A stretch of DNA of 64,000 bases, taken from the NCBI GenBank assembly GCA_034008185.1, contig CM067084.1, positions 61,766,599-61,830,598 of the forward strand. The letters run 5' to 3'. Below the pieces are notes generated by a model that saw nothing but the letters and a program-made list of their open reading frames with translations, was not told the DNA's origin and did no database searches. This DNA comes from Gorsachius magnificus. Its lineage: Eukaryota > Chordata > Aves > Pelecaniformes > Ardeidae. Below are positions 22,501 through 34,468 of the stretch, piece after piece. The stretch's first letter is position 1; each line of letters begins with the position of its first letter. Made by a program: the position numbers and the translations under genes.

Positions 22501-25500
22501 TCTCCATCAGTCTCTTTCATATAGGACAAGACACCATCAAATTCTATATTGCATATTCAAAGGGAGCTCAGCAACCAGAACTCTCTTAATCTCAAAGCCA
22601 CAGAATATTAGACCTACAAGTTAACTTTTAGGAATCTAAGTGTATTTCATACAGTCTAATTCTGCACTTAGACCAAACCAAATGATAAGTCCCGTGTGAG
22701 TGAAAGACTTGACTCTTACCAGCAAACTCAAGCCAGAGAACATCAAGATGTCAGTGAGGGGAACACTCACAGATGAGACTGATCACACTCTCAAACGATT
22801 CTTTTGTCTCCGTGCTTCAAGATTGTTTATTTGTTTGTGAGACCTCCCATTTCATTCCTTCATCCTTTCTTTCATTGTCTCTTTTTGGAAGTGACACAAT
22901 AAGAATGTTGAACATTTCTTTGCTCTTTTGTTTGTGGGGTGAGCTAGAGGAGGGGAAGACGCATAAAGAAGAAAATCTGATGAGGTTGCAAGTGCTATCC
23001 TGTGAGTTTGTGTGTACACACGGTAGACAAACAATATTTTCATTACTGGGAAAGAGACTCAAGAAAAAGTCCTAGGAGAAAGAAGAAAACAGACTGGGTC
23101 AAAGTTGCTTGGTTAATGACTTGATTTTCAGAATTACTGAGCCTTAACTTATCTTCTGAAGTCAATGGAAGCTGCAGGTGATTCACTTATTGACAATCAG
23201 GTATATATACATAGGTATATATACAAGAAAATAAGTTTTTAGTACATAAAGGCACTGTTTGCACCTGAAGTTTCTATTGAACTTAGCAAACAGGTCTATT
23301 AGGATTTGTGAGCCTACTGCAGGTAGCCAGATAAAAACATATGGCCTAAACACTGCTGGCTTTGCTCACATTTTTTTAGCAAAGGATTGCGCTTCTATTT
23401 GAAGAAAATACTAGGTTATTATCTTTATTTTAAGAATATTTATTTCTGTGGACTATTACTGAAGTTCTTGACAGTTTAGATATTCAGTCTTTCTGAACAC
23501 CATCTGTTTAGATACCTAAAAGTACAGAAGAATTTAACCTTAACCTGCTGCTACTTTAACTTTTGTTGCTTGACACTGATGGCAGAGATCCTTCTAATCT
23601 TATTTGTTTCCAGCTTCTTATTGACGCCCCTTCTGTTTCTAATCTGGCATATTTTAAACAAGTCTCTGAAAATTTGTATTAATAAGAAAGATGTACATTC
23701 CTACTGAGCTGCTAAAGAATAACACCTGAAATGTGCCTCTTTTTGTAAAGTACCTAGCTTCTGAACAGAACGCTATGTTAGGCATCTAAAAATGGATATG
23801 CCAATAGTTGTTAATCCTTTAAGAAAACATGAAGGATAATATTAATGAGTTAATTATATGTTTCTACTTAAATTTTCCCCATAGGTAAATATATAACTGG
23901 TTTTATAGCAAAATGGTGCCAGTGCCATGCAAGGCCATTTTATTCTGTACTCTAAGTCAAGGATGTCAAGACACGTAAGTGGTAGTGGGATGCCAGGGGA
24001 GGATACATAACCAAAAGCCTTCTACTCCATAACCTCTCATCTTCAGGTGGCATCTTAAATCATTGTCACTGTCAGAAGGCTACAGTGAACAGTGGCATTA
24101 TTTCCTCAGCTACTGTAAAATTCCACCTAGTATTTTGCATAAACTACATGGTAAATCATGGTAACACTGCAGGGTTATTTTGCAATAACACTGTAAATAA
24201 CCTGTGTCTTCACCATAAATCTGTACCAACAGCAACAGTCTTATCAACAATAGCAACTCTGAGACTAAAATATCTTCCTGTAAAAATGCTCTTGGTTTTC
24301 TGCCTTTGCCTAGTGTCTGATAACTATATGTTACTATATGTCTAGTAACTCCTCTATGAAAATGAGCACTGAGTAAATACTTGAGAAGGGTAGTTTAAAT
24401 ACTTGACAGCATTTGTACTCAAGACTCACTGTATTTTCTCATTCAAAAATGAATGCATGCAGGAGCATCTTCCCATACTGCTCTTTTATTATTATTTAAG
24501 TTACTTCCAACAATAAAAAAGCAGCCACTAAGTTTTGATACAAAAGCAAAATTTATATCGGTCTGGGCCACAATTTCTTCCTCAGAGAATTTGAGGAATA
24601 AACAGAAGAGACAGAAAACAAATGGATGGTCTTGGATAGAGCACTTCTTTTCCTACACATTGCAGGGCACTAACAGTTCTATCGAGTAACTTTATATTCC
24701 TGTCCAGATTGCCAGTACTGGAAGAATCATTAACTTTACACTAGATATGGTAACCAGGGTATATTTTTAATGTTTGGTATTCTGCTGTGTTTATTAAAAC
24801 CAGTATATAAAATAACCACCCATTTTTCAGGAGAAGGAGGTTTAACTGTCTTGTTCAAAATTCAATGTGCTCCTCAGAAAGCTGTTAAGGGAGTTATTAG
24901 AGAAATACCTGACGCTTTCTTACTGTCATTCTATTCAGTATCCCTTAAATACTACAAAAAGTATCTACTAAAAATTCAAACCTGTCCTAAAATTAGCATA
25001 ACACCGTCTATTTTACCCATTCTGCCATTGTGTATTTTATTCACAGTTAGCTTTTGCTTCATTGCCAGCCATTCCAGAAATAGTTAAAAAAGTACAGAAC
25101 TTTCAATTATTTCATGTTTCAATTTGCACATAAGGAGATTTTTTTTTCTTGTACTGACTTTAAAGATTCATGCATGCTTTTACTGAGTGGTTAGATTTTA
25201 TTATTTTTTTTTTTCAGATTTAGCAAAGCCCTGCCAGAAGACATTTAATGCTGTCATCGATATTCGCTCTACTGTCAGGGATATTAAACTGAGAAGAAAG
25301 ACCTGGCACACTGACTTTCTCTTGAAGCTTTGATAGTATGCTGGCTGCAGTTTAGCAGTGTGAAAATAGTGTTGCACTGCAAGCAAAACCAGGGAATTTT
25401 CTTCTTGTCAGTTTAGAAAAGTTGTGAGGAAAAAAGTCAGCTCAGACAACATAGGCTTTACAGATTAAAAAGACTGCAATTCTTGTTTCAATTTTTGAGT

Positions 25501-25849
25501 AAAAGTCTACCTGTGTTCTTTTGTCAAAATTAGTAATACTGTTGTAGGGCACTGGACATTAAGAGGCTATTTTAGTTTTCAGAATGACAAGGGCTTTCAT
25601 CCGATTTCATTGCTTTACCTATTCAGTAGCATTGACCCATTAAAGAGAAAATGTGCAAAACATCTAATTTTAACTTATTCAGTAGACAGCAATGAACCTG
25701 AAAGAGAAGAACTGGTTTATAAGATATGTATTTGTGAGAGGTGTAACTACCAGCAACTGGACCTGTCTTTGTTCCCATTTCCTGTGTCTGTGCATGTGTG
25801 TATGTGTGTGTGCATGTGTAATTCACTAACAAACTTCAAGCTAAACTAG
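19598..25849. other. Unannotated AT-rich DNA
   Basis: About 6.2 kb without a recognisable gene or transposon. No open frame exceeds about 105 codons and none shows a motif. It includes a short doubled phrase at about 22342-22377 (TATCCCATT...AGGATA repeated) and a poly-T run at 25201-25214. Some of 25770-25849 could be the start of the CR1 that follows. Confidence 0.6.
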
Positions 25850-27292
25850 CAAGTATGTTGGAGGAGTCCTGCATGTGGAAAGATTGCATGCATGAGCCAG
25901 TGGCTTAGTAAAGAGCCCAGTGTCTGAGAATGGAGTTATATGGACGGAGAGGCCATGCTGATATTCAAAGGAGCTGTGGATATGAGTGTGCTTGCAAATT
26001 GAGAGGGTGAAGGCATGTGTGTTTTCACTAGTGAGCTTCAGTCCCAGTCAACCAGAAAGAAGGAACAGGGCTTGACTTTATATACCGATCTTTTATGTGG
26101 GCTTTGGTAGTGATATGCATGGGTGCTGCTAAAAGCAGTGACCTGTCTATGGTAATCTGGGTGGCCAGCCATGTGTGTGTATGTCTGTGTATGCTTCTCC
26201 AGGATACACCCTCAGCCTCTTTACTGGCCAAATTGCAAATAAGAGAAGCAGCCGTGCCCATCAGATGATGACAAAGAGACCCCCGGGGTCTCAGGATGAT
26301 CTGGGCTTCGGGTGCAAGGAAGGGGGAAGCAGGATTCCTGGAACACCTGGATTTGGTGGCTCCCTGGTAGCTGAGGAGGGTCTGTGAGCTCTATCCAGCG
26401 AAGCATCTGAGCTGGCTGAGCCTGAGCCATGCAGCAGCTCCAGGAGGAAGCAGCAGGGGAACTACTGTGGGGGATGGAGGTTGATCTCATTGGGATTATA
26501 GACATATGGCAGGATTGCCTATATGGCTGCAGTATTGCAGGGCTACACAAGCCCTTTATGAAGGATAGTCTAGGAAGGAAAGGAGGGGGAGTAACTCTTG
26601 CTATGAGAGAGCATCTGGAATACGTGGAGGTCTGCTTACAGGTGGATGGTGAACCAGCTGAGAACTTATGAATCAGAATCAGTGGGCAGTTGAACATTGG
26701 CGATGGTCATTGGTGGTAAGTCAGGACAGGCTACCTGATCAGGCAGAAGTAGATGAAGTCTTCCTCAAACAACTGGAAGAACCCTCGTGTTTGCAGGCTC
26801 TGGTCCTCATGGGAGACTTTAATCACCCCAATACCTGCTGCAGGTATTGGAGGGCATATCAAGGAGGTTTCGGGAACATATCAGTAACAACTTCCTGACA
26901 CCAATGTCCAAGAAGCCAACGACAGGAGATGCTGTACTGGACCTGACATGTAAAACCAAGGAAGAACTAGTTGAGCATGTGAAGGTCAGGGACAACCTTG
27001 GCCTCAGTGACCATGAAATGTGAAATTCAGGATCCTGATTGGAGTGAACAGGGCAAAAAGCAGGACCATATCTTTGGGCTTCAGGAGAGCAAACTTGGGC
27101 TGTTCAAGGACGGTGATTGAACACTGGGACAGGTTGCCTAGAGAGGTTGTGGAGTCTCCATCCTTGGAGATATTCAATACCTGAGAGGATGTGGCCCTAA
27201 CCAATCTGCTCTAGTAGACACTCCTCTGTGCAGGGGGGCTTAGGGAGATGGTGTAGGTCCCTTTCCACCTCTGCCCTTTTGTGATTCTGCAA
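25850..27292 (+). mobile_element. CR1 LINE with reverse transcriptase region deleted
   Basis: From about 26429 the sequence encodes the CR1 endonuclease in decayed form (LLWGMEVDLIGIIDIWQDC, RKGGGVTLAMREHLEYVEVC, LVLMGDFNHPNTC, LGLSDHEM). At about 27105 it jumps from FRRANLGC straight into the 3' region ([20 protein letters not shown]) and ends at about 27292 with a degenerate TGTGATTCTGCAATT tail. About 1.5 kb of reverse transcriptase is therefore missing. The upstream part (about 25850-26428) is richer in GC and GTGT words than its flank and probably represents the 5' portion of the same element. That extension is less certain (about 0.5) than the 26429-27292 core. Confidence 0.82.
26429..27105 (+). 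pseudogene. CR1 ORF2 endonuclease (degraded)
   Basis: Three short frames together follow the endonuclease. 26429-26671 gives VDLIGIIDIWQDC and GGGVTLAMREHLEYVEV. 26668-26898 gives QALVLMGDFNHPNTC with the Gly-Asp-Phe-Asn block intact. A later frame reads DNLGLSDHEM with the Ser-Asp-His block intact. Frameshifts lie near 26670 and 26880, and a stop follows the SDH block. The catalytic Glu of the usual ITETWW block reads Asp (IIDIWQD). The fragment is non-functional. Confidence 0.83.
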
Positions 27293-28311
27293 TTTTTTGA
27301 AAGAGGAAGATGCTTGGGACTTTCTGTGTGACAGTTTTAACACATTATTAATGTGGATTTTCTGTACATAGAAATGAGGAGTTTTAATATTGCAAGTCAG
27401 CAGAAAGAAGTGTACCTTGATTTAAAGGCTAGAGGGTTGAAATATTTCCTTGAACAATTTGACACATTTCCTTGACAGTTTTAAAGATAAGATTCTAATA
27501 TTCTAGCTAAATTGAGATGAAAAATATGCTGGCTGTATCACCTATCTAACCACTCACAAATATTTGGGAGTCACATTTCACAGAGGCTGAAAGTCATACA
27601 GACCATAATGACCAAACAAAGCAGATAAGTAACCTCCAATAGTGATCTTTCCTTAACCTACTAGCAAGCTTTAAATACATCTGGGGGATTCACACACACT
27701 ACTCTGTTTCCCCACTGCATCTCCTAACTTCAAATCTCTGTTAAACACTGGTTAATTTTCTCCCTGACAATAACATCAGCCAGAAGGTCTCTCAACACAA
27801 TGGCCGCGTTTTCTTTCCCTGCTTGGAATACCTGAGAGAAGTCTTCAGTACACACTAGCTGTGCTGACTGGTGACCAGGAAGATACTTCTTTCTGTGCTG
27901 CACTGGGGAGGGGAGGCAGTCTTGATTCTCATCTGCTTTATTCCTATCTGTTGACTCATATATACCATTTAACACACTGACATCAAACTCATTCTGTGGA
28001 CTTAAAACAACATATAATGACATTGTAGTTGCTTCTTTGACGCTTTTCACTCTCAGATGTCAAATCATTGACTGATACAAACTGCCGCAGCTCCACATTG
28101 TGTCTTTCCTAGCACTCATAAAAATTTGGCTCTGAACTTTTTTACTGCTTTGAAGCAGAAGAAATTTTGCAAGCTTTATATTTTGTTTAAATAAGAACTG
28201 TGAACTACAGCTGGAAAACTTGTAAGTCTGCACTGGCTTTCTAATGCTGAGTTTTAACTGAAAACTCAGAGAAATGTGTTGCTGTGTCTAAGGTTTTATG
28301 TCATCATGTTA
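27293..28311. other. Unannotated DNA with one 97-106-codon open frame of unknown meaning
   Basis: The - strand frame 28050-27730 (first ATG about 28023) has balanced amino-acid composition but matches no family I recognise. A frame of that length is expected by chance in a window this size. Otherwise nothing is seen. Confidence 0.5.
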
Positions 28312-28397
28312 GAGACATGGTTTAGTAGTGGACAGGTATGTTTGGACTCAATGATCTTAAAGATCTTTTCCAATCAAATGATTCTATGTTTCTATGA
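28312..28397 (+). mobile_element. CR1 3'-end fragment
   Basis: The words TGGTTTAGTAGTGGACAGGT, GGACTCAATGATCTTAAAGA and ATTCTATGTTTCTATG form a CR1 3' tail. It is almost the same as the tail at 34288-34468 and of the 3' type of the copy at 5742-6533. Confidence 0.87.
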
Positions 28398-28399
28398 AA

Positions 28400-28585
28400 A
28401 AAAAAAAGGCCCAATGAAGGTGATTAATGAAGGTGATCATACAGAAGAACAGATTTTCCAGAGAGGTTTTGAAATATCAGTTGTTGGAAATATTTTGACT
28501 GGTCTGGTCCTAAACAACCTGAACTACATTTTGAGATTTGAACAGATGATTTCCAGAGATCCCTTCCAGCACCGTTATTGACTCT
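28400..28585 (+). mobile_element. Second, older CR1 3'-region fragment
   Basis: It starts right after a short A-run and contains TTCCAGAGAGGTTTTG, CTAAACAACCTGAACTAC and CAGAGATCCCTTCCAGC, the order seen in the 3' regions of other CR1s in this window. It is more diverged than the adjacent tail, so the two are separate insertions in tandem. Confidence 0.68.
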
Positions 28586-29097
28586 GATTACAATTACTCT
28601 AGTTTAGGTTAGTACTGGACACAAAAGATGACTGAGCAGAGAATTGACAAACTATGCAACACATTTTATGCAGACACCCTTTATATAGTTGGTTGTGGGA
28701 GTTAATAAGTTAATAGCATTCAAAAATAGAAGGGTTTTTTTGCAATCTGTTTTTCATATCTACTTCAAATGAGTGACAAATAAACTCTCCTAACGGGTGG
28801 GGCCCAGTGGAGCCAGATTCACTGTGGCAGAATTACTTTGGGAGATATTTCCATTCTAAAGGGACTGTTTGCTGGAGAACAGTATTAGGAGTCCATGCGT
28901 ATGCAACAGAAGCTGAAGGCTCCAGAAAGAGATAGAAGGAAAAGTTATTTCCTTCTAGCTAGATAGAATGAGACGCTATCTAATCAGGTCATTTTAAGTT
29001 GCAGCTGAGGAAGTTATTGGGAGAATGGTAGAATTTACTTAGGTCTAATTCTACTGTACTGAGCTGAAATATTAGTAATATGAAAGTATTTTGGCTT

Positions 29098-29170
29098 TCT
29101 GCATTTTATAGTTAATTATTATTGTTTGCATTTTATAGTTAATTATTATTGTTTGCATTTTATAGTTAAT
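29098..29170. repeat. 27-bp minisatellite, about 2.7 copies
   Basis: The unit GCATTTTATAGTTAATTATT plus ATTGTTT is repeated twice exactly (29101-29127, 29128-29154) and a third time in part (29155-29170). Confidence 0.95.
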
Positions 29171-29495
29171 ATTTGCAGAAAAAAATGTGTACCATTTCTT
29201 AAACCTCTTGAAAAATTCATTTTGTTTGTCAGACAATAGAGAAATAGTAGGCACCTTTTCATTAGAAAAACCTTTTTTTTCTTCTCTAACTTCATGGAAT
29301 CATTTCAGTCACGTACAGATACTGCCACAACTGAGAGATCACTAACTGACATCTACAGACTGGAAAACAGAGCAAAGATTATGCTGAAAATCTACCCACC
29401 TGCCAGGTCTTAGAAAGCAATAGGGAAACTGAAAATATAGAAGCCAAAGTCCTGGCAACTGGGGTTGATTCAAATCATACTGTAAAGGTTTAAAT

Positions 29496-29565
29496 GCTTC
29501 CTCAGTTGATATGCACCCATCAGATGATATCCACTCAGTTGATATCCACTCAGCTGTAGATATCC
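29496..29565. repeat. Degenerate short tandem repeat (GATATCCACTCAGTT-like)
   Basis: The phrase AGTTGATATCCACTC occurs twice with flanking weaker copies (AGTTGATATGCACCC, AGATGATATCCACTC, AGCTGTAGATATCC), about 14-15 bases apart. Confidence 0.8.
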
Positions 29566-30295
29566 AACCATCCTGACACAGGCACCTATACAATCTGGTG
29601 TTAGGTTGTACAGTGAAAAGACACCGTTCCCTTCTAGTTATTTTATTCAGGCACAGGATTTCTCTCTGTTGTAGTTGGTCAGAGGCACAGCAATAGTGAA
29701 GTAATGAGGAAGACAGCATTCCCTGTAAAGGAGGCTAACGTATGGGAAAGAGATATTAAGAAATGGAAAATGTAGGACATTTATTTAGAAAGCATCTGCT
29801 TAAAGAATCAGTAAAATATAAACCTCAGCATTCAGACAGAAGTCTTTTTTTGCTGTCAGTTTAGAAAGATGTCAAACAGTGCACTATAGAGGAAGAGAGA
29901 AAATGAAATGAATAGAGATTATAATCCAAATTGCACGGGCAGGGTTATGTCAGCCCAAGCCACATTCAATTATCAAACTTGCATAGGATCCCCACCAGCA
30001 CTTCCTCTTCTTCGCAGTGCAGGGCTACTGAGGCCAATCCCAAAGTCACAGTGCCAGTAAGAAAAATGTTTTTTTAGAATACTCCTCCTAGATCCTCCAT
30101 GGCAGAACAACTGCACATCTGGCCTCAGATACACTGCTTTAACAGTTAAAGGCATGCTGGCAATGAGCCAGTCTTGCAATAAGTACAAGACTGTTGTGCC
30201 ATCCAATGGCTAGAGACCATTGGAAAGAAAGTCATAGACATTGTCCAGTTGATACAGGTGAGTGTTTGCCCATACTGGATGAGAGAACCGAACTC

Positions 30296-30316
30296 TTTTT
30301 TTTTTTTTTTTTTTTT
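30296..30316. repeat. Poly-T tract, 21 bases
   Basis: Uninterrupted T run followed by ATGAATAAACTG. Confidence 0.9.
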
Positions 30317-32383
30317 ATGAATAAACTGTAGATGTTACTAAAAATTTCTTGAGCATACAAGATTCATGCCCGTGACTAGAGAGTCTGCCATTTGTGCATG
30401 GGCAAATATTCCTCCTCGTTTCCAGGGTGATAGTCTTTTCCATTCAAATAATTAGATGCATAAGGCAGGACTGCACTGAAAGAGCATGAGAGTCGCATTT
30501 ACGTCTCCAGTAAGTCATGAAAATAGATTCAGTTCAACTCCTCAATGGTTGTGTAAAAATTTAGACAGTTTTCAGCTATGGACAGACCATATGTTGAATG
30601 ACCTTGTGGATTTCAATAATACTTTGGGTGATGTGCATTTTGATCACACTGAATTCATTGAGCGCTGAATGAGAAGACTCTCATTCAGAGATTATAGTTT
30701 GAAATCTAGAAAAGGGGCCAGCTCTTTACATATGTATTTGAATTTTCCTTGCATAGTGAAGCTGAAAGTACTTTGATTCTTATCCCATCTCAGGTCCCAC
30801 TATGTTTCATCAATGCATGCTAAATATTCTCATCCAGAACTAGACTTAGTGAATCTGTTCTTATGGCATGCTATGCTCAACATTTAATGATCCATAGCTG
30901 ACAGTGAGTGAGGGCCACTGAAAGCAAAATGACTGTAGTGTGTGTGCACAGAATACTCCAGAGGTGGAGAGGTGGTTACTGTAGGATACTGCTAGGAATC
31001 CAATACCAGGTCATACATAAAGTGTATCATTCTATCACAATTGTATTTAAATGCAGAGGGAACAGTTGCTTGATTTGGCTTTGTTTCTGCAACCACATTG
31101 GCCTTTAATTCTGGTGACCATTAATTTGTCCAAGCATATCTGAACACCTGTTTTACTAGATGGTGGTAATACTACTTATTTTTAAGGTAGTCTGATTATT
31201 TTTATTATAAAGTGCTGCTTCATTTGCTCAGAATATTGATAAACTTCATCTGTTTGGGTATGTTTTCCATTGCCATTGATTGCTTCAGATTGATTTTCTC
31301 TGTGTTTTTCTTTTTTTTTTTTTACTTTAATGTCATATAAAACAGTTCATTTATTTCTGAGAATGAAAGTAGAAAAGAATATATTGTTCGCCAGTGCTAA
31401 ATTATTGCCAGCCTTTTTTTAAGACTTAGAATAACATCACACGTCAGAGCAGTTATCTAGAAGGTGGTTGGGAGTGGCCTTTGTTTGAAAGATACACGCT
31501 TAGTCTTCTATATGAAACTCTAATCTGTTAGAAACTTTTCAAAAACTAAAGCTAATATACAATATAAAGATGATTAAAAACTATTTTCTCAGACATCTTT
31601 GCTTATGTAGAACATTCTCTATTCTAGTATAAAGGAGAACTTTTAAATTTGCAGCTCCAGGACATTGTTAACCAACAATTGCAGATTGTCAATTATGTGC
31701 TTCTAGAGATCCTAATACTGAGCTCTGGCAGAAACCGTCCAGTTCAAGTGAAATCCAGTCCAGACCAGAGAGGGTAAATGGGAGAATAGAATGGTAATAA
31801 ATGGGTGGATTTAGCTTTGAAACAGGCAGATTGAGAACAAAATTTGAGCCCTGAGTTTCAACAACTAATTGGTCATGGAGACAAAGGATAGCAGTGGGAA
31901 AAATGTGACAAGCCAGAGATACTATTTTTTCACAGGTAACTTTCCATCTCATATAAAACATACTGCACAGCTTCAACAATAGAAATGCCCAGTGTTCTGC
32001 AGATGAAGCTATGCATAATTGTCCATCCCCATTTTATCCCTAGGCCATGAAACAAAAGTGCCATGGTGATCAAAATAAGATTAAATCTGCAACTGTCTAT
32101 AACCACCTGGATGTTGGAGCAAGACATGGGGCATGACAAAAAATACAAATATGGCTTCTCTAGGGCACCTGATATAAAATATCTACGCACTAAGATGGCA
32201 AGAAAATATTTTTTGTTCTCCAAGATAGTAGACTATTGCTAAATTCCACAGTAGACTTTGAGAGTACTGTTTCTACGTATGGCTGGGGGAAACTGTGGGG
32301 AGAGATTAGGATTAGGTAAGAGTCAGTAAGAAATGGAAAAGTTTAATACACTTAGCATTCATACTTAATTGTATTAGCAGCAT

Positions 32384-32645
32384 AGGTTAAAAGGATGATT
32401 CAGTCTGGAAGGAACGTGAGAAGTGTTCTAGCCCAACTTTCTGCTCAAACCAGGATCAACTGATAGATCAGACCAGGCTGTCCAGGTCTGTATCCAGCTG
32501 GGTCTGGAAAACTCCAAGGCTGGAGATTTCACAACCTGTCTGGGCAGCCTACTCCAATGCTTGACTCTTTTAATAGTGAAAATAATTTCCCTTATATTCA
32601 TTCAGAAATTTATTTTCTTCAAATTATGCCTTTTTGTCATACTTT
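32384..32645 (-). mobile_element. Old CR1 3'-region fragment
   Basis: On the - strand this follows the CR1 3' region: GTCTGGAAGGAACGTGAGAA, CTCAAACCAGGATCAACTGA, TGGAGATTTCACAACCTGTC and TGGGCAGCCTACTCCAATGC are all CR1 3' phrases, seen here in reverse orientation. The terminal octamers are lost. Confidence 0.85.
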
Positions 32646-34287
32646 TAGAGACTAAACGGTTAAACTACAAAAACATTTTAAAGAAATAAGCTACAGCTAG
32701 AAAACAGGACAGATTTCAAATGACTTAGGAAAACATCATGTGTTTAAGAGCAGAAATCTAAGCCATTGGTCTCATATTATATGTAGATTCTATCTAGATG
32801 ACAGTTATGCTATCTATATTCACTCTAGTACATTATTTGCTATAGTAGCTAGTGGTTTGAAACAAAATGGGACTATTTCTGTGATAAGATATGAGGACAA
32901 AAAAAAAAGCATTATATTTGATATAACTCTTTAAAACCAGGAAAACAGTTTGTCATGTATTAATGAAGGTGATAGAGCACTCAGATTCTAATTCCTCTCT
33001 GTGTGGAATAGCACTCTTTCCCAAGGGAAAACCATCTTGCAAAAGTTGGGGAAACTTCTTTGACCTCAGGGAGATGTGGAAGTGTTATGACAAGACCTGG
33101 ATCACCAGCTCCAGTGAAACAAGACTTAGTCCTTCATCGACAAGGACAACTGGATTTAGCCCTGAAGATGCCCTGAACATTCTTTTCAATTAAGAATGGT
33201 GTGTTTAGTTGATCTTGGCTACACCAACACTGACTTACAGACTTTATTATTTTCTTTTTCTTACTATTAGAAAGATCTCAAAGAAAAGAAAAATATGCCT
33301 TGCCCTCTGCAGTACTGGTCAACTGCAACGAACCTCATGGTTTATTATAATTAAAAGAAAGTAGAGAAGTCCCTCAGGTTTCTGAAAATTGTTGTAAGAA
33401 GGATAGGTTCACACTTCTGATTCAGAAAAGTAAAACAGAAATTCATAAAATGGAAATTATTAATGGATTCAATATTACCATCTCACTGTTAATGGTTTAA
33501 ATAAATTATTGGTATAGAGATTCCCTTAGCTGTTTAAAAGTAGTGTCTCCAATTATTCATGTTTAATGTTGCTCAGTGAATGAGGGTGAATCCTTGACCC
33601 TGTTAATGCCTTGTTAGAAATGAGATGGATGTCTAGAATTTTGGGGATCACACAGTTCTCTTACAGCAGCTATATAAGAGTACTTAGGTAAAAAGTGTTA
33701 TAGAATAATTAGAAACACTGAAGGCTAGGGCTTTTTAGCTGGTGGGGATCTAAACAGAAAATTTTGAACATGTGCATGTATGCATATGGACACACGTGTC
33801 AGAGAATGTAATACAACAGAGGTTTAAAGAACAACAACTTACAGAAAAATACAAGTTATTCATTATCAAGATAATGCTAAGAGAGACTATTATTTGTTAT
33901 GTGTTGGAAAAGAAATCATTTCCTCCTTGCTGAAAGGTCTTGTAACTTGTTCCTTATTGTCCCTTTTTACACTCTGCCTGAGTTACCAAATGCCTAGCTC
34001 TGTGAGCTTGGGGATAACCAACAAAATCCCAACTCAGACCTATGGCACAGGCAAGTGTTCTCATATGTCCTATGCATTGTGTAATACAGATTGTTGCAAA
34101 AGCACCTGCACACTCGACAATAGGAAGAGAACCTGAAAAAAAGATTTGTTCTTAGTTCTTGTACATTTCTTGTGTTTGACTCTCTTAATCTCTCTGAAAG
34201 AGAAGACTCTGAGTTGGAGGGACAGTATGCAAAATGGATTATTACCGAAATAAATAGACAATGTATGTTTTCCAAGAGAAGAAGAAA
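32646..34287. other. Unannotated AT-rich DNA
   Basis: No recognised gene or repeat; open frames stay at or below about 80 codons until the next CR1 tail. Confidence 0.55.
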
Positions 34288-34468
34288 GCACTGGAATGGG
34301 CTACCGGCAATGGAACAGGCTACCTGGGGAAGTGGTTGAGTCACCATGCCTGGAGGTATTTAAAAGACAAGTAGATGAAGTGTTTAGAAGCGTGGTTTAG
34401 TAGTGAACAGGTATGGTTGGACTCAATGATCTTAAAGATCTTTTCCAACTAAATGATTCTATGATTTT
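34288..34468 (+). mobile_element. CR1 3'-end fragment
   Basis: It encodes a decayed end of ORF2 (LEVFKRQVDEVF, compare [13 protein letters not shown] in the copy at 5742-6533). It continues through GGTTTAGTAGTGAACAGGTA and GGACTCAATGATCTTAAAGA to a final ATTCTATGATTTTAT. Its end is nearly the same as the fragment at 28312. Confidence 0.88.

Larger units (their letters stand above)
28586..32383. other. Unannotated AT-rich DNA with short tandem repeats
   Basis: Contains the 27-bp tandem array at 29098-29170, a short degenerate repeat at 29496-29565 and T runs at 30296-30316 and 31311-31323. No gene is recognised. Confidence 0.6.

Noticed and set aside
27730..28050. 106-codon - strand frame with protein-like composition
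   Set aside because: It matches no family I recognise, has no splice or promoter context, and a frame this long is expected several times by chance in 64 kb of six-frame translation. A protein search that found orthologues in other birds would reverse this.
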